Positions 8,827-20,100 are shown, numbered from the stretch's first letter. The stretch: DNA of 64,000 bases from Poriferisphaera corsica (GCF_007747445.1 NZ_CP036425.1:1-64000), one strand, 5' to 3'. Translations and numbers: made by a program. The notes: generated from the sequence alone by a model not told the origin.

Positions 8827-9513
8827 ATGAGATCGAGTATTTTTGTTTTTATGATCGTGTTGATTGGGGCAACGGGTTGTGCGAAACAATATCGTTATTC
8901 AATACATGAGAACGATCTACATCATGAGATTGTGACTGGGGTGGAAACATTTAGTCGCTTGGAAGTCAGGACTGAAGCGTATCCCTGGACATGGCATACC
9001 TATGTGACGGGGTGTTACTGGTTGATCGATGGGATTGGTGATATTGATGTTTTTCGGGTAGCGAAGCGATGTGATTGGTATATTCTGGAACGTGGATTGT
9101 TGGAGGCGTTGGGGAAGAAGGTTGAGCCACGTGTTGATCCTTGGCCATTGGATTATTCGATTGAATATCATAGGCGATTGACGATTGTTTCTTATGATCC
9201 GGTGGTGGTGATTGTCAGTGAACAGAAGGATTTGCCGGTGTTGGATGAATGGGCGGCAATTTTTTATTGGCCGAATAAGGCAAGAGTTGGAAATAAGTGT
9301 ATAGATGTTGGCTATGGTTTTGCGTACGGATCGCGGATTCGCTATTGGGGAGGTGATGTGTTTTGGTTTTCGCCAGATCTCGATTCGGGTTTGAGGCGGT
9401 TGTATTTTGATGAGGAAAGTGTGGCAGCAATTGGGGTTGATTGGGGGAAGTTGAAGATTACAAAGGGAAAAGAATTTCTTACCGTGGAAGGTTTGAATCG
9501 TGAAGATTTGTAG
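8827..9513 (+). CDS. Hypothetical lipoprotein
   Basis: The family is not recognised. The N-terminus from ATG 8827 (MRSSIFVFMIVLIGATGC) is a typical lipoprotein signal ending in the lipobox GATGC, so the mature protein is likely lipid-anchored by its cysteine. The remaining ~210 residues are rich in Tyr and Trp (YSIEYHRR, FYWPNKARVG, YWGGDVFWFSP), compatible with an extracytoplasmic beta-rich domain. An open frame begins upstream at a TTG (8794) and an ATG (8806), but 8827 gives the clean signal peptide and has a GAGGG-like ribosome-binding site. It is followed after 64 bases by an ankyrin-type gene on the same strand; a shared transcript is possible. Confidence 0.7.
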   Translation: MRSSIFVFMIVLIGATGCAKQYRYSIHENDLHHEIVTGVETFSRLEVRTEAYPWTWHTYVTGCYWLIDGIGDIDVFRVAKRCDWYILERGLLEALGKKVEPRVDPWPLDYSIEYHRRLTIVSYDPVVVIVSEQKDLPVLDEWAAIFYWPNKARVGNKCIDVGYGFAYGSRIRYWGGDVFWFSPDLDSGLRRLYFDEESVAAIGVDWGKLKITKGKEFLTVEGLNREDL

Positions 9514-9577
9514 TTAATGACCTCTAAGTGATCGGCAAGTCATAGAAGAGGCGGTTTCGATTAAATATGATTTATCA

Positions 9578-10081
9578 ATGGAAAACAAAAAGTTATTATT
9601 GGTTGTGATTGTTTCGGCAATAATTGTCGTGTTTATATTGATCAATATTGTTGAGTTGGATGTCACATATCAAGTGAATGGGTCAAGACATAATCCTTTG
9701 ATTGGTGTATTGCTGGAAAGAGATTTGAATCAAAATGAAATTAAAGAGGATATGTACAAAGGGTATATTCCAGAATATGATGAGATGGGGTATGCGCCAA
9801 TACATGTAGCTGTTGATCGGAATCGTCGTAAAGCCTTAGATTATCTATTAAAAAGTAGCGATGTTAATTGGGGGATTCGGATGTCTGACGGACGTAATAA
9901 TTACACATCTTTGCACATTGCGGTAATACAAAACAATGCAGACATTGTGCAATTATTGATTGAGCATGGAGCGGATATTGATGCAAAAGGTGACGATGGG
10001 ATGACACCAATTGATATGATTGATGTGTATGGTAGTGATAAAAGTTTAGAGAATGTAATAATTGGAAAAAGTAAAAAATAA
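9578..10081 (+). CDS. Membrane-anchored ankyrin-repeat protein
   Basis: A 167-residue protein with an N-terminal membrane segment (LLLVVIVSAIIVVFILINIV) and then two to three ankyrin repeats. The repeats are visible as GYAPIHVAVDRNRRKALDYL, YTSLHIAVIQNNADIVQLLI and HGADIDAKGDDGMTPIDMI. Ankyrin repeats mediate protein-protein contacts; the partner cannot be inferred. The orientation (short N-terminal tail, then helix) suggests anchoring with the repeats either in the periplasm or the cytoplasm. The gene is noticeably more AT-rich than its neighbours (lysine, isoleucine and asparagine codons rich in A/T), which could mean foreign origin. No clear ribosome-binding site precedes the ATG. Confidence 0.75.
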   Translation: MENKKLLLVVIVSAIIVVFILINIVELDVTYQVNGSRHNPLIGVLLERDLNQNEIKEDMYKGYIPEYDEMGYAPIHVAVDRNRRKALDYLLKSSDVNWGIRMSDGRNNYTSLHIAVIQNNADIVQLLIEHGADIDAKGDDGMTPIDMIDVYGSDKSLENVIIGKSKK

Positions 10082-10285
10082 TTGAATGCAGGATAGATTT
10101 TTGGATTAGTGATTATATTTGAGGTTGGAGTGGTTATTGGGACGGTGGGGTGGGTTGGCAAAATAGGGAGAGTTGAGGGGGGAGAAGCCGATAAGGGGGT
10201 GGGGTCCAGTCATTTTTGATGTTTGTCTGTTGCTGTAGCTTTATCTGCTATTGAGTTGTGATATTACTGTGACTGGAGCGGTTAT

Positions 10286-11434
10286 ATGTCGAATGAACGT
10301 GATGATGTACGTGGTGATACTGATAGGGATGCTACTGATAATCAAGTGCCTGGTAAAGGATCTGAGCAGAGCGAGGGTGATGTCGAGAAGGTGATGGGGA
10401 AGGTTGAGGGGGTGGTGAATGGATTAAAGGCTGAGATCGGCAAGATTGTGGTGGGTCAGGATGAAGTGGTTGAACAGTTGTTGATTGCGCTGTTTACAAG
10501 AGGGCATGCGGTGTTGGTGGGTGTGCCGGGGCTGGCGAAAACGTTATTGGTGTCGACGGTGGCGAAGTCGTTGGGGTTGGGTTTTAGCCGGATTCAGTTT
10601 ACGCCGGACCTGATGCCGAGCGATATTACGGGGACGGAAGTGATTGATGAACGGCGGAGTGGTGAAGGTGAGATGAGGCGTGAGCTTCGGTTTATTGAGG
10701 GGCCGGTGTTTTCGAATGTGATTTTGGCGGATGAGGTGAACAGGACGCCGCCGAAGACGCAGAGTGCGCTGCTGGAGGCGATGCAGGAAGGGCAGGTGAC
10801 GGTGAGTGGTGTGAGGCATGTTTTGCCGGAGCCGTTTTTTGTGTTGGCGACGCAGAATCCGATTGAGCAGGAGGGTACGTATCCTTTGCCGGAGGCGCAG
10901 CTGGACCGGTTTATGTTCATGATCAAGGTGGGGTATCCGAGTGAGGCGGAGGAGTTAGAGATCATGAAACGAACGACAGGCGATGGTGGTGGTGTGGTGG
11001 GTGAGGTTGTGAGTGGGGAAGATGTGGCGATGTTGCAGCGGCTAGTTAGAGAGGTGCCGATATCTGATCATGTGATGGGTTATGCGGTGAGGCTTGTAAG
11101 GGCGACGCGCGATGAGGGAGGTGATGGTGGAGCGAGTCATAAGGGAGGGATTGAGGTGGTGAAAAGGTATTTGCAGTGGGGGGCTGGGCCGCGAGCGAGT
11201 CAGAATTTGATTTTGGCGGGGAAGGCGCGGGCGGTGCTGTATGGTCGGAATTGTGTGGGGGTTGAGGATATTGAAGCGGTGGCGAAGCCGGTGCTTAGGC
11301 ATCGGTTGATTGTGAATTTTGCGGGTGAGGCAGAGGGTGTGAATTCTGATGATGTGGTGGATCGGTTGCTTGAGGTGGTGCGGCCTGAGGGTGTGATTGA
11401 TGGGCGATTGGATCGTGTGATGAAGTCGGCGTGA
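10286..11434 (+). CDS. MoxR-type AAA+ ATPase
   Basis: MoxR ATPases act as chaperone-like remodelling factors, typically working on von Willebrand A (VWA) proteins encoded beside them. The 382-residue protein has a charged N-terminal tail (about 40 residues), Walker A GVPGLAKT (near residue 80), Walker [10 protein letters not shown] and the typical [22 protein letters not shown] (shown by its first part [10 protein letters not shown]) sensor region. A GGAG ribosome-binding site precedes ATG 10286. It is the first gene of an eight-gene run to 23.9 kb with 38-base spacing to the DUF58 gene, matching the widely conserved MoxR-DUF58 pairing. The N-terminal tail is longer than in many homologues. 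The family call is firm; the client is inferred to be the VWA proteins downstream. Confidence 0.93.
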   Translation: MSNERDDVRGDTDRDATDNQVPGKGSEQSEGDVEKVMGKVEGVVNGLKAEIGKIVVGQDEVVEQLLIALFTRGHAVLVGVPGLAKTLLVSTVAKSLGLGFSRIQFTPDLMPSDITGTEVIDERRSGEGEMRRELRFIEGPVFSNVILADEVNRTPPKTQSALLEAMQEGQVTVSGVRHVLPEPFFVLATQNPIEQEGTYPLPEAQLDRFMFMIKVGYPSEAEELEIMKRTTGDGGGVVGEVVSGEDVAMLQRLVREVPISDHVMGYAVRLVRATRDEGGDGGASHKGGIEVVKRYLQWGAGPRASQNLILAGKARAVLYGRNCVGVEDIEAVAKPVLRHRLIVNFAGEAEGVNSDDVVDRLLEVVRPEGVIDGRLDRVMKSA

Positions 11435-11472
11435 CCGAATGGGTTGCTTAGGGGCTGGCCAAGGAAGGCGAT

Positions 11473-12654
11473 ATGAGCGACGGCATGCAGGGACAGATGG
11501 GTTATTTGGATCCGCGCGTGATTGCGGAGATTGGGAGTCTTGAGCTGCGCGCTCGGATGGTGGTTGAGGGGTTGGTGACAGGGATGCATCGTTCGCCAGT
11601 ACAAGGGTTTAGTGTGGAGTTTGCGCAGCACAGGCAGTATGCGGCGGGAGATGATGTGCGATTTTTGGATTGGAAGGTTTATGGGAAGACAGAACGGCTG
11701 TACCTGAAGCAGTATCACCAAGAGACGAATCTGGACCTGGTGGTGATGTTGGATGTTTCGGAGTCGATGGGGTATGCGGGTCGGGGTCAGAAAATCGAAG
11801 CTGTGGATGGTGGGAAATCGGGATTAAATAAAAGTGGAAAAAGTGTCGTTAATTATTTTACTGATAAGTTATCGGTCGCTATGGGCGGCGCTGATCGTGC
11901 TTTAACAGGGGATTCGGTGGGTGTTGGGTTGTCGACAGGCTCTGTGGAGGGGCGTGGAAAAGTGAATAGTGGGGCTTGGGGGAAATATGACTATGGCGCG
12001 ACTTTAGCGTCGGCGGTGAGCTATCTGGCGCTAAGGCAGCAGGACCGGGTGGCGCTGAGTTTATTGGATGAAGATGGGGGGAAACAGGTGACACGGCTGT
12101 CGAATAAGCAGGGGCAATGGCGGACGATTGTCGAGCAGTTGGAGCAGGCAAGGGTGGGTGTTTGCGAGAAGGTGTCGGCAGGGGCGATGCGTAGTGAGGG
12201 GAAGAAGGGTGGTGATGTGAAGCAGGGAGAGGATGGAGAAGGCGGATTTTTTGATCGGGCGGTAAGGAATCTGACACGGCGATCGTTGGTGGTGCTGGTG
12301 AGTGATTTGTATATGGATGTGGAGCGTTTAAGGGAGGCGATGGCGCGGTTGTCGTTTGGTGGGCATGATTTGATTGTATTGCAAGTGGTAGATGGGGACG
12401 AGGTTGATTTTGGTTTGGCGGATGGTGTCGAATTGATTGGTTTGGAAGGTGAGGGGAAGTTGGGGGTTGATCCGAAGGGGTTGCGGAAGGCGTATATGGA
12501 GGCTGTGGCGAGGCATGATGCGGCGATTGATGATGTGGTGAGGGGGTTTGGGTATGAGGTTTTGCGGATGCGAACGGATGAGCGTTTTACAGGGGCGCTA
12601 CGGAAGTTTTTGTCGCGGCGAGGCGCGATGGTTGGCGTAAGAGGGGGGCGATGA
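11473..12654 (+). CDS. DUF58 domain protein with VWA-like fold
   Basis: DUF58 proteins are VWA-like partners of MoxR ATPases. The signature block is present (HRQYAAGDDVRFLDWKVY, then TERLYLKQY), followed by the metal-site motif LDVSESMG near residue 97. Family members usually continue with a shorter segment; here about 60 extra residues follow the metal-site motif (around 110-170: lysine, serine and glycine rich), apparently an insertion. The C-terminal half ends with a conserved-looking RFTGALRKFLSRRGAM segment. No membrane helix is obvious. The stop is separated from the next ATG by a single base, so translation is probably coupled. Confidence 0.9.
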   Translation: MSDGMQGQMGYLDPRVIAEIGSLELRARMVVEGLVTGMHRSPVQGFSVEFAQHRQYAAGDDVRFLDWKVYGKTERLYLKQYHQETNLDLVVMLDVSESMGYAGRGQKIEAVDGGKSGLNKSGKSVVNYFTDKLSVAMGGADRALTGDSVGVGLSTGSVEGRGKVNSGAWGKYDYGATLASAVSYLALRQQDRVALSLLDEDGGKQVTRLSNKQGQWRTIVEQLEQARVGVCEKVSAGAMRSEGKKGGDVKQGEDGEGGFFDRAVRNLTRRSLVVLVSDLYMDVERLREAMARLSFGGHDLIVLQVVDGDEVDFGLADGVELIGLEGEGKLGVDPKGLRKAYMEAVARHDAAIDDVVRGFGYEVLRMRTDERFTGALRKFLSRRGAMVGVRGGR

Positions 12655-12655
12655 G

Positions 12656-14854
12656 ATGGATGGTTTGATGCTGATGATGGGGGTTGGTTTTTTGGTGCCG
12701 GGGTTGGCGGTGGCGGGTGCTGTTGCAGTGGGGTTGCCGGTGTTGGTGCATTTGCTGAGCCGAATAAAAAGAAAGAAGTGGTATTGGGGGGCGATGCGGT
12801 TTTTAGATGAGGCGATCAGGCGACAGCGAAGGCGATTGTTGTTGGAGCAGTGGTTGCTGTTGATGATGCGATGTTTAATCGTGTTGTTATTGGGTTTTGC
12901 GATGGCGGGGATGTTGGTTGATCGTGCATGGTTGCGAGGTTTGATGGGGCAGGGAAAAGGACGGTTGGTGCATGTGGTTTTGGACACATCACTGAGTGGA
13001 GGGATTGTTGAGGGAACAAAGAGTCGGTTGGAATTAGGAAAAGATGCGGCTAATCGTGTGATAGACGGGTTGGATGGACGAGATGAGGTTGTGATATGGG
13101 GGATGGGTCGAGGGGCTGGTGGGGATGAGCTGTTGTGGGAGGGGATCAAGGGTAAGGATGTTGCGTGGCGAGAGGCTATGGATGGGATTGATGTGGGGCG
13201 TGGTGGGCATGATTGGGAGGGTGTTATGCGGGGGATGTCGGCGCGACGCGAGGCGATGGGTGAAGGTGTATATGATGAAGAAATAGTCTATGTATTTAGT
13301 GGATTTAGCGATTCAGATGGGTATTTAGATGGTGAAGTAGGCGATCGGATGTTGGGTGATGGGGTGAGGTATGTGGTGAGTGAGCCACGTGATGGGGTGG
13401 GGGAAAGTTGGGGGAATGTACAGGTACTGGATGTGGAGATGGAGTCGGAATGGGTGCTGCGCGAGATGGGACGTGAGGTGGTGGTGGGGCTGAGGGCGAA
13501 GTTGCGGCGGTTTAGTGATCAGGAAGGGCGAGGCAGGGTATTGGTTCAGGTTTACTCGCTGCGGGGGGATGTAATGGGTCATGCTGAGTTAGAGGTTGTG
13601 TGGGAGGATGCTGAGCGAGATAAAGCAGTGAATGTACCGGTTGTGATTGGAAATGGCGCAGGGGATGTGCGAGTCGAGGTGAAGTATGAGGCGGAACGTG
13701 GGGATGTGATTGCGGCTGATAGTATCGTGCAGCGGATGGTTAGGTTAGAAGAAGGTGTGAAGATTGGCGTATTTGGTGAGGCGTGGTCGGGTGATGGGAG
13801 TGAGTGGTTGGAGGTAGCGTTGTCGCCGAGCGTTATGGGTGATGATGGGGTGGGGGTTGTGAGGCTGGGTGATGTATCGCGTTTAGATGAGGTTGATGTG
13901 TTGGTGATTGTGGGAGAGGTATTGGGTGAGGCAGCAGAATGGATTGAGGTGAAGGATTGGGTGGAAGGTGGGGGACATGTTTGGGTGTGGCCGGGCAAGG
14001 TGGGTGAGAAGAAAGGGTGGATTGGCGAAGGGATGAGGGCTGTTAATAGTGATTGGGAGGTTGTGGGGTTTGCGTATGGTAATGGGTATAGTGCGCGGTT
14101 AGCTGATTCGGTGGAGCAAGCAGAGCGGCTAAAAGGTGTACGCGGTGAGTGGGGGGATTTGGTGAGAACGGTACAGGTGAATGGGTTGGTGCGCTACAAC
14201 CGGGATGAGGATGCGGGTGATGAGGGTGTGCTGGTTAAGACGCGGAATGGTGAGGCGGTGGTGGTGAGTGATGTGGTTGGGAGAGGTGAGGTGGTGTGGT
14301 GGGGTGTTGGTTTGAGTGAAGGTTGGGGGAACATGGTTTCGAAGCCGATCTTTGTTGGGTTGGTGCATGAGATGTTGAAGGGTGTGATGAGTGGTGGGGT
14401 GAAGCGGGGTATTGCGCGGGTAGAGTATGGGGATGAGGTTGGAGGGGATATGTTGCGGGTGTGGGGAGAAGCTAATCAAGGGATAGGTCATGGTGTGTAT
14501 GTGAATATCGATGATGGAGGGGAAGATGAAAAAGTTGTGATTGTGGAGACGGCGATGAGCGCGGGGGATGTGAGGGTTATTGATCGGGGTGATTTTGAAC
14601 GTTATTGGGGACAGTTTGGTGATTGGATGATGGTTGGGTGGGATGAGCCGGAAGTTGGGTTAAGGGTTGATCAGGCGGGGATGAATGTGAGTTGGTATTT
14701 GTTATGGGCGGTTTTAGGTTTGGTTTTAGGAGAGATGCTGTTGGCGAGGAAGATGAGTTATGCGGTTGATGAGAGCAGGCGGACGGTATGGGGCCGGGCG
14801 CGTGGTGTGCTGATGAGATTGCGCGATCGGGAAGGAGGGACGAGTCATGGTTGA
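12656..14854 (+). CDS. BatA-type membrane protein with VWA-like region
   Basis: A 732-residue membrane protein. The first ~90 residues match the BatA N-terminal pattern: a hydrophobic helix, PVLVHLLSRIKRKKW, then a second helix (LLLMMRCLIVLLLGFAMAG). A VWA-like domain follows (VVLDTSLSGG), in which the usual DxSxS metal motif reads DTSLSGG and may still bind metal. A large middle region probably includes a beta domain and a class I glutamine amidotransferase-like domain, and a C-terminal helix (WYLLWAVLGLVLGEMLLA) ends the protein. Its role is inferred from neighbours: a membrane component acted on by the MoxR ATPase. It overlaps the next gene by eight bases, indicating translational coupling. 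Confidence 0.8.
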   Translation: MDGLMLMMGVGFLVPGLAVAGAVAVGLPVLVHLLSRIKRKKWYWGAMRFLDEAIRRQRRRLLLEQWLLLMMRCLIVLLLGFAMAGMLVDRAWLRGLMGQGKGRLVHVVLDTSLSGGIVEGTKSRLELGKDAANRVIDGLDGRDEVVIWGMGRGAGGDELLWEGIKGKDVAWREAMDGIDVGRGGHDWEGVMRGMSARREAMGEGVYDEEIVYVFSGFSDSDGYLDGEVGDRMLGDGVRYVVSEPRDGVGESWGNVQVLDVEMESEWVLREMGREVVVGLRAKLRRFSDQEGRGRVLVQVYSLRGDVMGHAELEVVWEDAERDKAVNVPVVIGNGAGDVRVEVKYEAERGDVIAADSIVQRMVRLEEGVKIGVFGEAWSGDGSEWLEVALSPSVMGDDGVGVVRLGDVSRLDEVDVLVIVGEVLGEAAEWIEVKDWVEGGGHVWVWPGKVGEKKGWIGEGMRAVNSDWEVVGFAYGNGYSARLADSVEQAERLKGVRGEWGDLVRTVQVNGLVRYNRDEDAGDEGVLVKTRNGEAVVVSDVVGRGEVVWWGVGLSEGWGNMVSKPIFVGLVHEMLKGVMSGGVKRGIARVEYGDEVGGDMLRVWGEANQGIGHGVYVNIDDGGEDEKVVIVETAMSAGDVRVIDRGDFERYWGQFGDWMMVGWDEPEVGLRVDQAGMNVSWYLLWAVLGLVLGEMLLARKMSYAVDESRRTVWGRARGVLMRLRDREGGTSHG

Positions 14855-17153
14855 GTTTATGTACAGCGGGTGGTTAGATTGGATGCTGGGTTTGAGAGAT
14901 GTGAGTGTGTTGCGGGAGGGAAGCCGAGTGATGGTTGGGTGGGAGATGCCTGGTTGGATGTGGGGTGTGGTTTTGTGTGTTGGATTTTTGGTGAGCGGGT
15001 TGAGTTATCAGCGGTTACACGGGAAGCGGTGGGTCAGGATTGGGCTAAGTTTAATGAGGGGGAGTGTGATTGGTTTATTGGTATGGCTGCTGCTTGAGCC
15101 GATGGTTGTGGAACGTGAAGAGCGGGTTGAAGAGGATGTTGTGGTTGTGATGTTGGACCGATCGGGCTCGATGGGGACGCGGGATATGGAGGGCGGGGAA
15201 AGCCGATTTGAAGCTGGGATGATGGGGGCGGAGATATTGTTGGACGGGATTGATGATGAGCGTGAGGTGAGTGGGGTGATGTTTGATGTGGCGGTTCATG
15301 GTTATGAGCGTGGGGAAGAAAAGGTGAGTGGTGAGGGAACGGATCTTGGGGGGAGTTTGGTTGAAGCGGTGAAGCGGCAGGGTGATAGGCCGATTGGCGG
15401 GGTTGTGGTTTTGAGTGATGGGCGTGAAGTGGGTGGTATGGGTCGGGGCAACTTGCGATGGTTGAAGGAGCGAGGGGTCGCGATTTATCCGGTGGTATTG
15501 GGGCGGGGTGATGAGATGTTTGATGTCATGATTGAAAGAGTGGATGCGCCTAAGCGCGTGTTTGAGGGAGATCATATTCCGATGAGTGTGCGTTTGAAGG
15601 TTCGGGGTGATCAAGAGAACGCGCTTGGTGTTGGTGATATTGTGATTAAGGTGGTGGACGAGAAGGATGGGCGTGTTGTTGCAGAGAAGGCGATGGGGGG
15701 TGTGATGAATGGTGTGGTAGAGCTTGTCGTGAAAGAAGGGGCTGGTGGCGGGGGGTTGTATCGGGTTGTTGCGGAAGTCCAAGGAGATCAGGTTGAGCGT
15801 GAGATTGGGAACAATGAGCGTACGGTAAGGGTGGAGGTTGTGGATGAGCCGATGCGGGTGCTGTATGTGGAGGGGTATCCGAGATGGGAGCATCGGTATT
15901 TGAAGAATATGTTGGTGAGGGAGAAATCGATACGGTCGAGTATGTATTTGTTTAGTGCGGATCGTGATTTTGCGCAGGAGGGTGATGATCCGATCAAGCG
16001 TTTGCCGCGGGTGAGAGAGGAGATGGGTGTTTATGATTTGGTGGTGTTGGGAGATGTGTCGCCGGGACAGTATGAGACGGGTTTTTTGGAGGGGTTGAAG
16101 GATCTTGTTGCGGATGAGGGGATGGGTTTGGTGATGATTGGTGGGGAGCGTTTTATGCCTCGCGTTTATGCGGGTACGGTTTTGAATGATTTGATGCCGA
16201 TGAAATCGGCGAGCGGTGTGCAGCGCATGGTTAGAGGTAGTGGTCGGTATCAGTTTGAGGTTACGGGTGAGGGGGTAGAGATGGGGATATTCAAGGTGGG
16301 AGAAGGTGAGCAGGATGTATTGGGTGGTGGTGGAAGGTTGCAGATGCCTGCGTTTTCGTATGCACAGGATTTGGGTGATTTGAAGGTATCGGCAGAGGTT
16401 TTAGGGCGGTTTGTTGATGCGGAGAGTAATGGACGTCAAGGGGAATTGGCTGGTGAATCGGGTGTGGTTTGGATGCGATATGGTGCGGGGCGGGTGTTGT
16501 ATGTGGGTACGGATGAGTTTTGGCGGTGGCGGTATGGGAAGGGTGAACGGTATTTTGAGCAGGCATGGTTGGGGATGCTGCGCTTTGTGGGGCGCGGGCG
16601 TGTTGGGAAAATTGGTGAGGGGGATGCGCGGGTTGTGGTATCGCAAGATCAGGTGGAAATAGGTGATGGTGTGTTGATTGAGTTGGAGATACGGGGTGGC
16701 GGCGTTGGTAGCCATGAAGTGCTTGAGGTGGTACAGATCAATGATGATGGTAAGCGAGATGCGGGGAAGGTGCGGATGCAGCGGGTTATGGATGGTGGGC
16801 GTGGATTAGGTGGGTGGGCAAGGTATGTAGGTGAGTTTATGGGAGAGGGTGTGGGTCGGTTTGAGTTGCGGTATGGCGAGAGTACGGGACGGGTTGAGGT
16901 GTTAAGTGGTGAGGACGAGATGTTGGATGTGCGGGCGGATATTGCGGGGATGCGTCAGCTTGCGGAACAGACAGGGGGAGAGTTGATTGCGTTTGAGGAT
17001 GTGGGAGATTTGAGGGGGCTAATACCGAGTCGAGCGCGTGTGGTGCCGATGGATCGGAAAGAGGGTTTGGGGAGGTCACCGGGCGTGTTTGGGTTGTTGT
17101 TGTTGCTTTTGGGGATTGAGTGGGTTGGCCGAAAGTTGGTGCGTTTAGCGTGA
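14847..17153 (+). CDS. VWA-domain membrane protein with amidotransferase-like domain
   Basis: A 768-residue protein with two N-terminal helices (about residues 33-50 and 65-85), then a VWA domain with an intact metal-site motif (VVMLDRSGSMGTRD). A beta domain of the kind found in complement- or CARDB-like modules follows. Next is a segment beginning LYVEGYPRWEHRYLKN, typical of the glutamine-amidotransferase-like domain seen in planctomycete and verrucomicrobial VWA membrane proteins (no catalytic Cys is evident). A C-terminal helix (FGLLLLLLGIEWVG) precedes the end. It is a natural partner of the BatA-like protein, and the two share architecture, suggesting an ancient duplication. The 37-base gap to the next gene contains no terminator. 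Confidence 0.82.
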   Translation: MVEFMYSGWLDWMLGLRDVSVLREGSRVMVGWEMPGWMWGVVLCVGFLVSGLSYQRLHGKRWVRIGLSLMRGSVIGLLVWLLLEPMVVEREERVEEDVVVVMLDRSGSMGTRDMEGGESRFEAGMMGAEILLDGIDDEREVSGVMFDVAVHGYERGEEKVSGEGTDLGGSLVEAVKRQGDRPIGGVVVLSDGREVGGMGRGNLRWLKERGVAIYPVVLGRGDEMFDVMIERVDAPKRVFEGDHIPMSVRLKVRGDQENALGVGDIVIKVVDEKDGRVVAEKAMGGVMNGVVELVVKEGAGGGGLYRVVAEVQGDQVEREIGNNERTVRVEVVDEPMRVLYVEGYPRWEHRYLKNMLVREKSIRSSMYLFSADRDFAQEGDDPIKRLPRVREEMGVYDLVVLGDVSPGQYETGFLEGLKDLVADEGMGLVMIGGERFMPRVYAGTVLNDLMPMKSASGVQRMVRGSGRYQFEVTGEGVEMGIFKVGEGEQDVLGGGGRLQMPAFSYAQDLGDLKVSAEVLGRFVDAESNGRQGELAGESGVVWMRYGAGRVLYVGTDEFWRWRYGKGERYFEQAWLGMLRFVGRGRVGKIGEGDARVVVSQDQVEIGDGVLIELEIRGGGVGSHEVLEVVQINDDGKRDAGKVRMQRVMDGGRGLGGWARYVGEFMGEGVGRFELRYGESTGRVEVLSGEDEMLDVRADIAGMRQLAEQTGGELIAFEDVGDLRGLIPSRARVVPMDRKEGLGRSPGVFGLLLLLLGIEWVGRKLVRLA

Positions 17154-17190
17154 ATCATGTTATTGCAGCGGAAGAATAGACGAGAAACGA

Positions 17191-20100
17191 ATGGATCAGA
17201 TTATTCGCCAATTGAAGCTGGTGAGGGAGACGGGTAAGTGGTTGCTGCTGACGCAGATGTTGTTGCGTTGGGGGATGGGTTTGGTTGGTGTGTTGTTGTT
17301 GTTGGTTTTACTGGATTACATGTTTGTTTTGCCGGGCTGGCTGAGATTGGGGATGGGTGTGGTTTTGGGGTGGGTGTTTGTGATGGGGGTTGGTGTGAGG
17401 GTGAAGCACTTAATGCGGTTCAATCCGGGGTTGGAAGAGGTGGCATTAAAAGCGGAGCAGGGGATTGGTGTGGTGAGGGGCGAGCTTGCGAATGCGGTGA
17501 GTTTGTGGATGAATCGTGTTGGTGAGAAGACAGAAGAGATGGGTCGTGTTTTTGCGAGGGGTGCGGCGCGGCGGGTGGTGAGAAAAATGGATGGCGTGAG
17601 TTTGATGGGGTTGCTAGATGTTGGGGGTGCGAGGCGGGCGATGTGGGGGATGATGTTTTGTGTTGGTGTGTTGGTGATATTGATGGTGAGTGCGCCGCGA
17701 TGGCTGGAAACGGGGGTTGGACGATGGGTGTTGCCGTTAAGTGATGTTGTGTGGCCGCAGCGTGTTTATGTGCAAGATCTGACGGGGGAAAAGGTTGTTG
17801 CGCGCGGAGGTGGGGTGAGGTTTGTTGCGGGTGTTGAGAAAGGGTTTGAAGATGGGTTGCGGGTACGGGTGCATTACAGAGTGTTTGATGAGGTGGGGAA
17901 AGGCGTTGGTGATTGGGAAATAGGTTTGATGAATCTGCAGGGGTTTGCTCGTTTTGATGTTGCGCATGAGCAGGTGGCGGTTGAGCGCGGTATTGGTGTG
18001 GGCGAGGGGATTGTCGGTCCGCGTTATGAGAAGATTGTGGTGCTGGATGGAGAGAAGGCGGGGGCGGGTTGGATTCGATATTGGATGGCAAGTGGTGATG
18101 ATCGGACGGAGGTTAGGGAGATGCGTTTGGCGGATCGGCCGGGTGTTGTACGGGGGGAAGTACGGGTCGAGATGCCTGGGTATGCGAAGGGTTTGGTAGA
18201 AGATTGGGAAGCGGTAGTTATTGGTGAGGAAGGTCATGATCAAGATGGGAAAAAAGAGGGCATGCGAAAAGTGCTTGAGCATGCTGAAGTTGAGTTGCGG
18301 CTATGGGGAAATAAGGAGATGGCTAATCAGCGGATAGAAGATCGGTATCCAGGATTAGTCCGGGGGCAGGTATTGCGTGATCATGAGGATCAGGGTGAGG
18401 AGATGGATGTGTTGAGGTGGAAGATGAGCGAGGATGTTGCGTCGATGGTGCGATTATTGGATGTGGATGGGATCGAAGGGGAAGAAGATGGTGTGCTGAA
18501 TTTGAAAGTCAGGAAGGATGAGCTGCCGCGGGTTGAGATGGAATTATTGGGCGAGCGGGGAGAAGTGAAGATGTTGGGTAGTGGTGAATTGGAGGTAGTG
18601 ATTGAAGGCCGAGATGATGTTGGGATGGAGGGGTTGTGGTTGATGATCGATGCGCCGATGCGGAGTGGCGAGAAGAATGATGGAAATGTTGGGACAAGAG
18701 AGGTGCTTGAGGTTAAGCGGGTTGCGGTGAGGCAGGCTGAGGCTGAGCTGAGGGCTGTGGTGCGGCTGAGTGATTATGAGCTTGATGCGGGTGATCGGGT
18801 TGAGGTGTTTGGTGTGGGGCAGGATGTTTATGAAGTAGGTGATGAACGGCATGAGAAGGTGAGGACGGGGCGAAGAGTGGTCCGGATTGTGGATGAAGTC
18901 GAGCTTGCGGAGGTTTTACGTGCGGATTTGGGATTGGTCCGGCAACATGCTGTGAGAGCTGAGCGGTTGGAGAGAGGATTGCTTGGCAGGGAAAATGCGG
19001 TGCGCACCGATGAGCAAGCGGGTGTGCGAAAGCGCGTGGAGAAGATGGGGGAGATGTTAGATGAAGTCGTAAAGCGAATTGAGCGAAACAAGGTTGCGGA
19101 TGATTCGCTGATGAAGATTGTGGATCAGGCAAAAGCATTGGTAGATGAGGTAGAAGAACAAAGTAAAGAGATTGAAGAAAAGTTGGAGAACGGTCAGATG
19201 GACCGTGCTGCGATGGAGGGGATGGTCGCGAAGTTGGGTGAGATGATTGATGTGCTCAGTCAAGGGAAGGATGTGTCGGGGTTACAGATGCGGCTTAAGC
19301 AATTAGAAGCGATACAGTCGTCGATTAGAGAAGATACGCGGGAGTTGTTGCCGAGGACGATCGGAAGGAAGACTGAGGATTTGGATGAGCAGACGAAGCG
19401 GGAGTTGGGTGAGATTGCGAAGCGGCAGGCAGAGTTAAGTGAGCAGGCGGGAGCTATGGTGCAGCGGATGCAGCAGGTGGCTGAGCAGATGCGGCGGAGT
19501 GATGATGAAGCGGAGCGTGCGGCGGGTGAGGTGATGATGGCGGCGGCTGCGATTGCGAAACGCCAGGGGTTATCGGAGAAGATGGAAAAGGCAGGCGAGG
19601 AGGTTGAGCAAGGGCAGTTGTCGCAGGCGGGTCAATCGCAGAGTGATGCGATGAGCGTGATGGGGCAGATGATGGGGGCGATGCAGGATCAGAAGAAGGT
19701 GAAGGCGATGATGTTGAAGCGGCGGTTAAAAGATCTGAGCGATCAGTTGGAAGGATTGGTGGTTGATCAGGAGGCGGCGCTTGGGCATTTACGGAAGGCG
19801 GATGTGCTGGATGGGCTAGAGGATGAGCAGGTCATGTTGCGGCGGCGGACTATGTCGGTGGGTGAACTCGCTGGAAAGGAAAAGGTGACAGTGGAGGTTG
19901 TGGGTGTGATCGATGAAGCAGTGAGAAAACAGGGTGAAGCGATTTTGGGGATCAGAGCGCTGAGCAGGGACATGACTGAGCGAGCTGAGGAGCGGGCTGT
20001 GGCGTTGTTGTCGGAGGCGCTAAAGCGGGTTCGAGAGCAGGAACGTCAACAGGAACTTGAAGAGCTCATTGAGGAAAGAGCTGCATTGATTGAGCGGTAT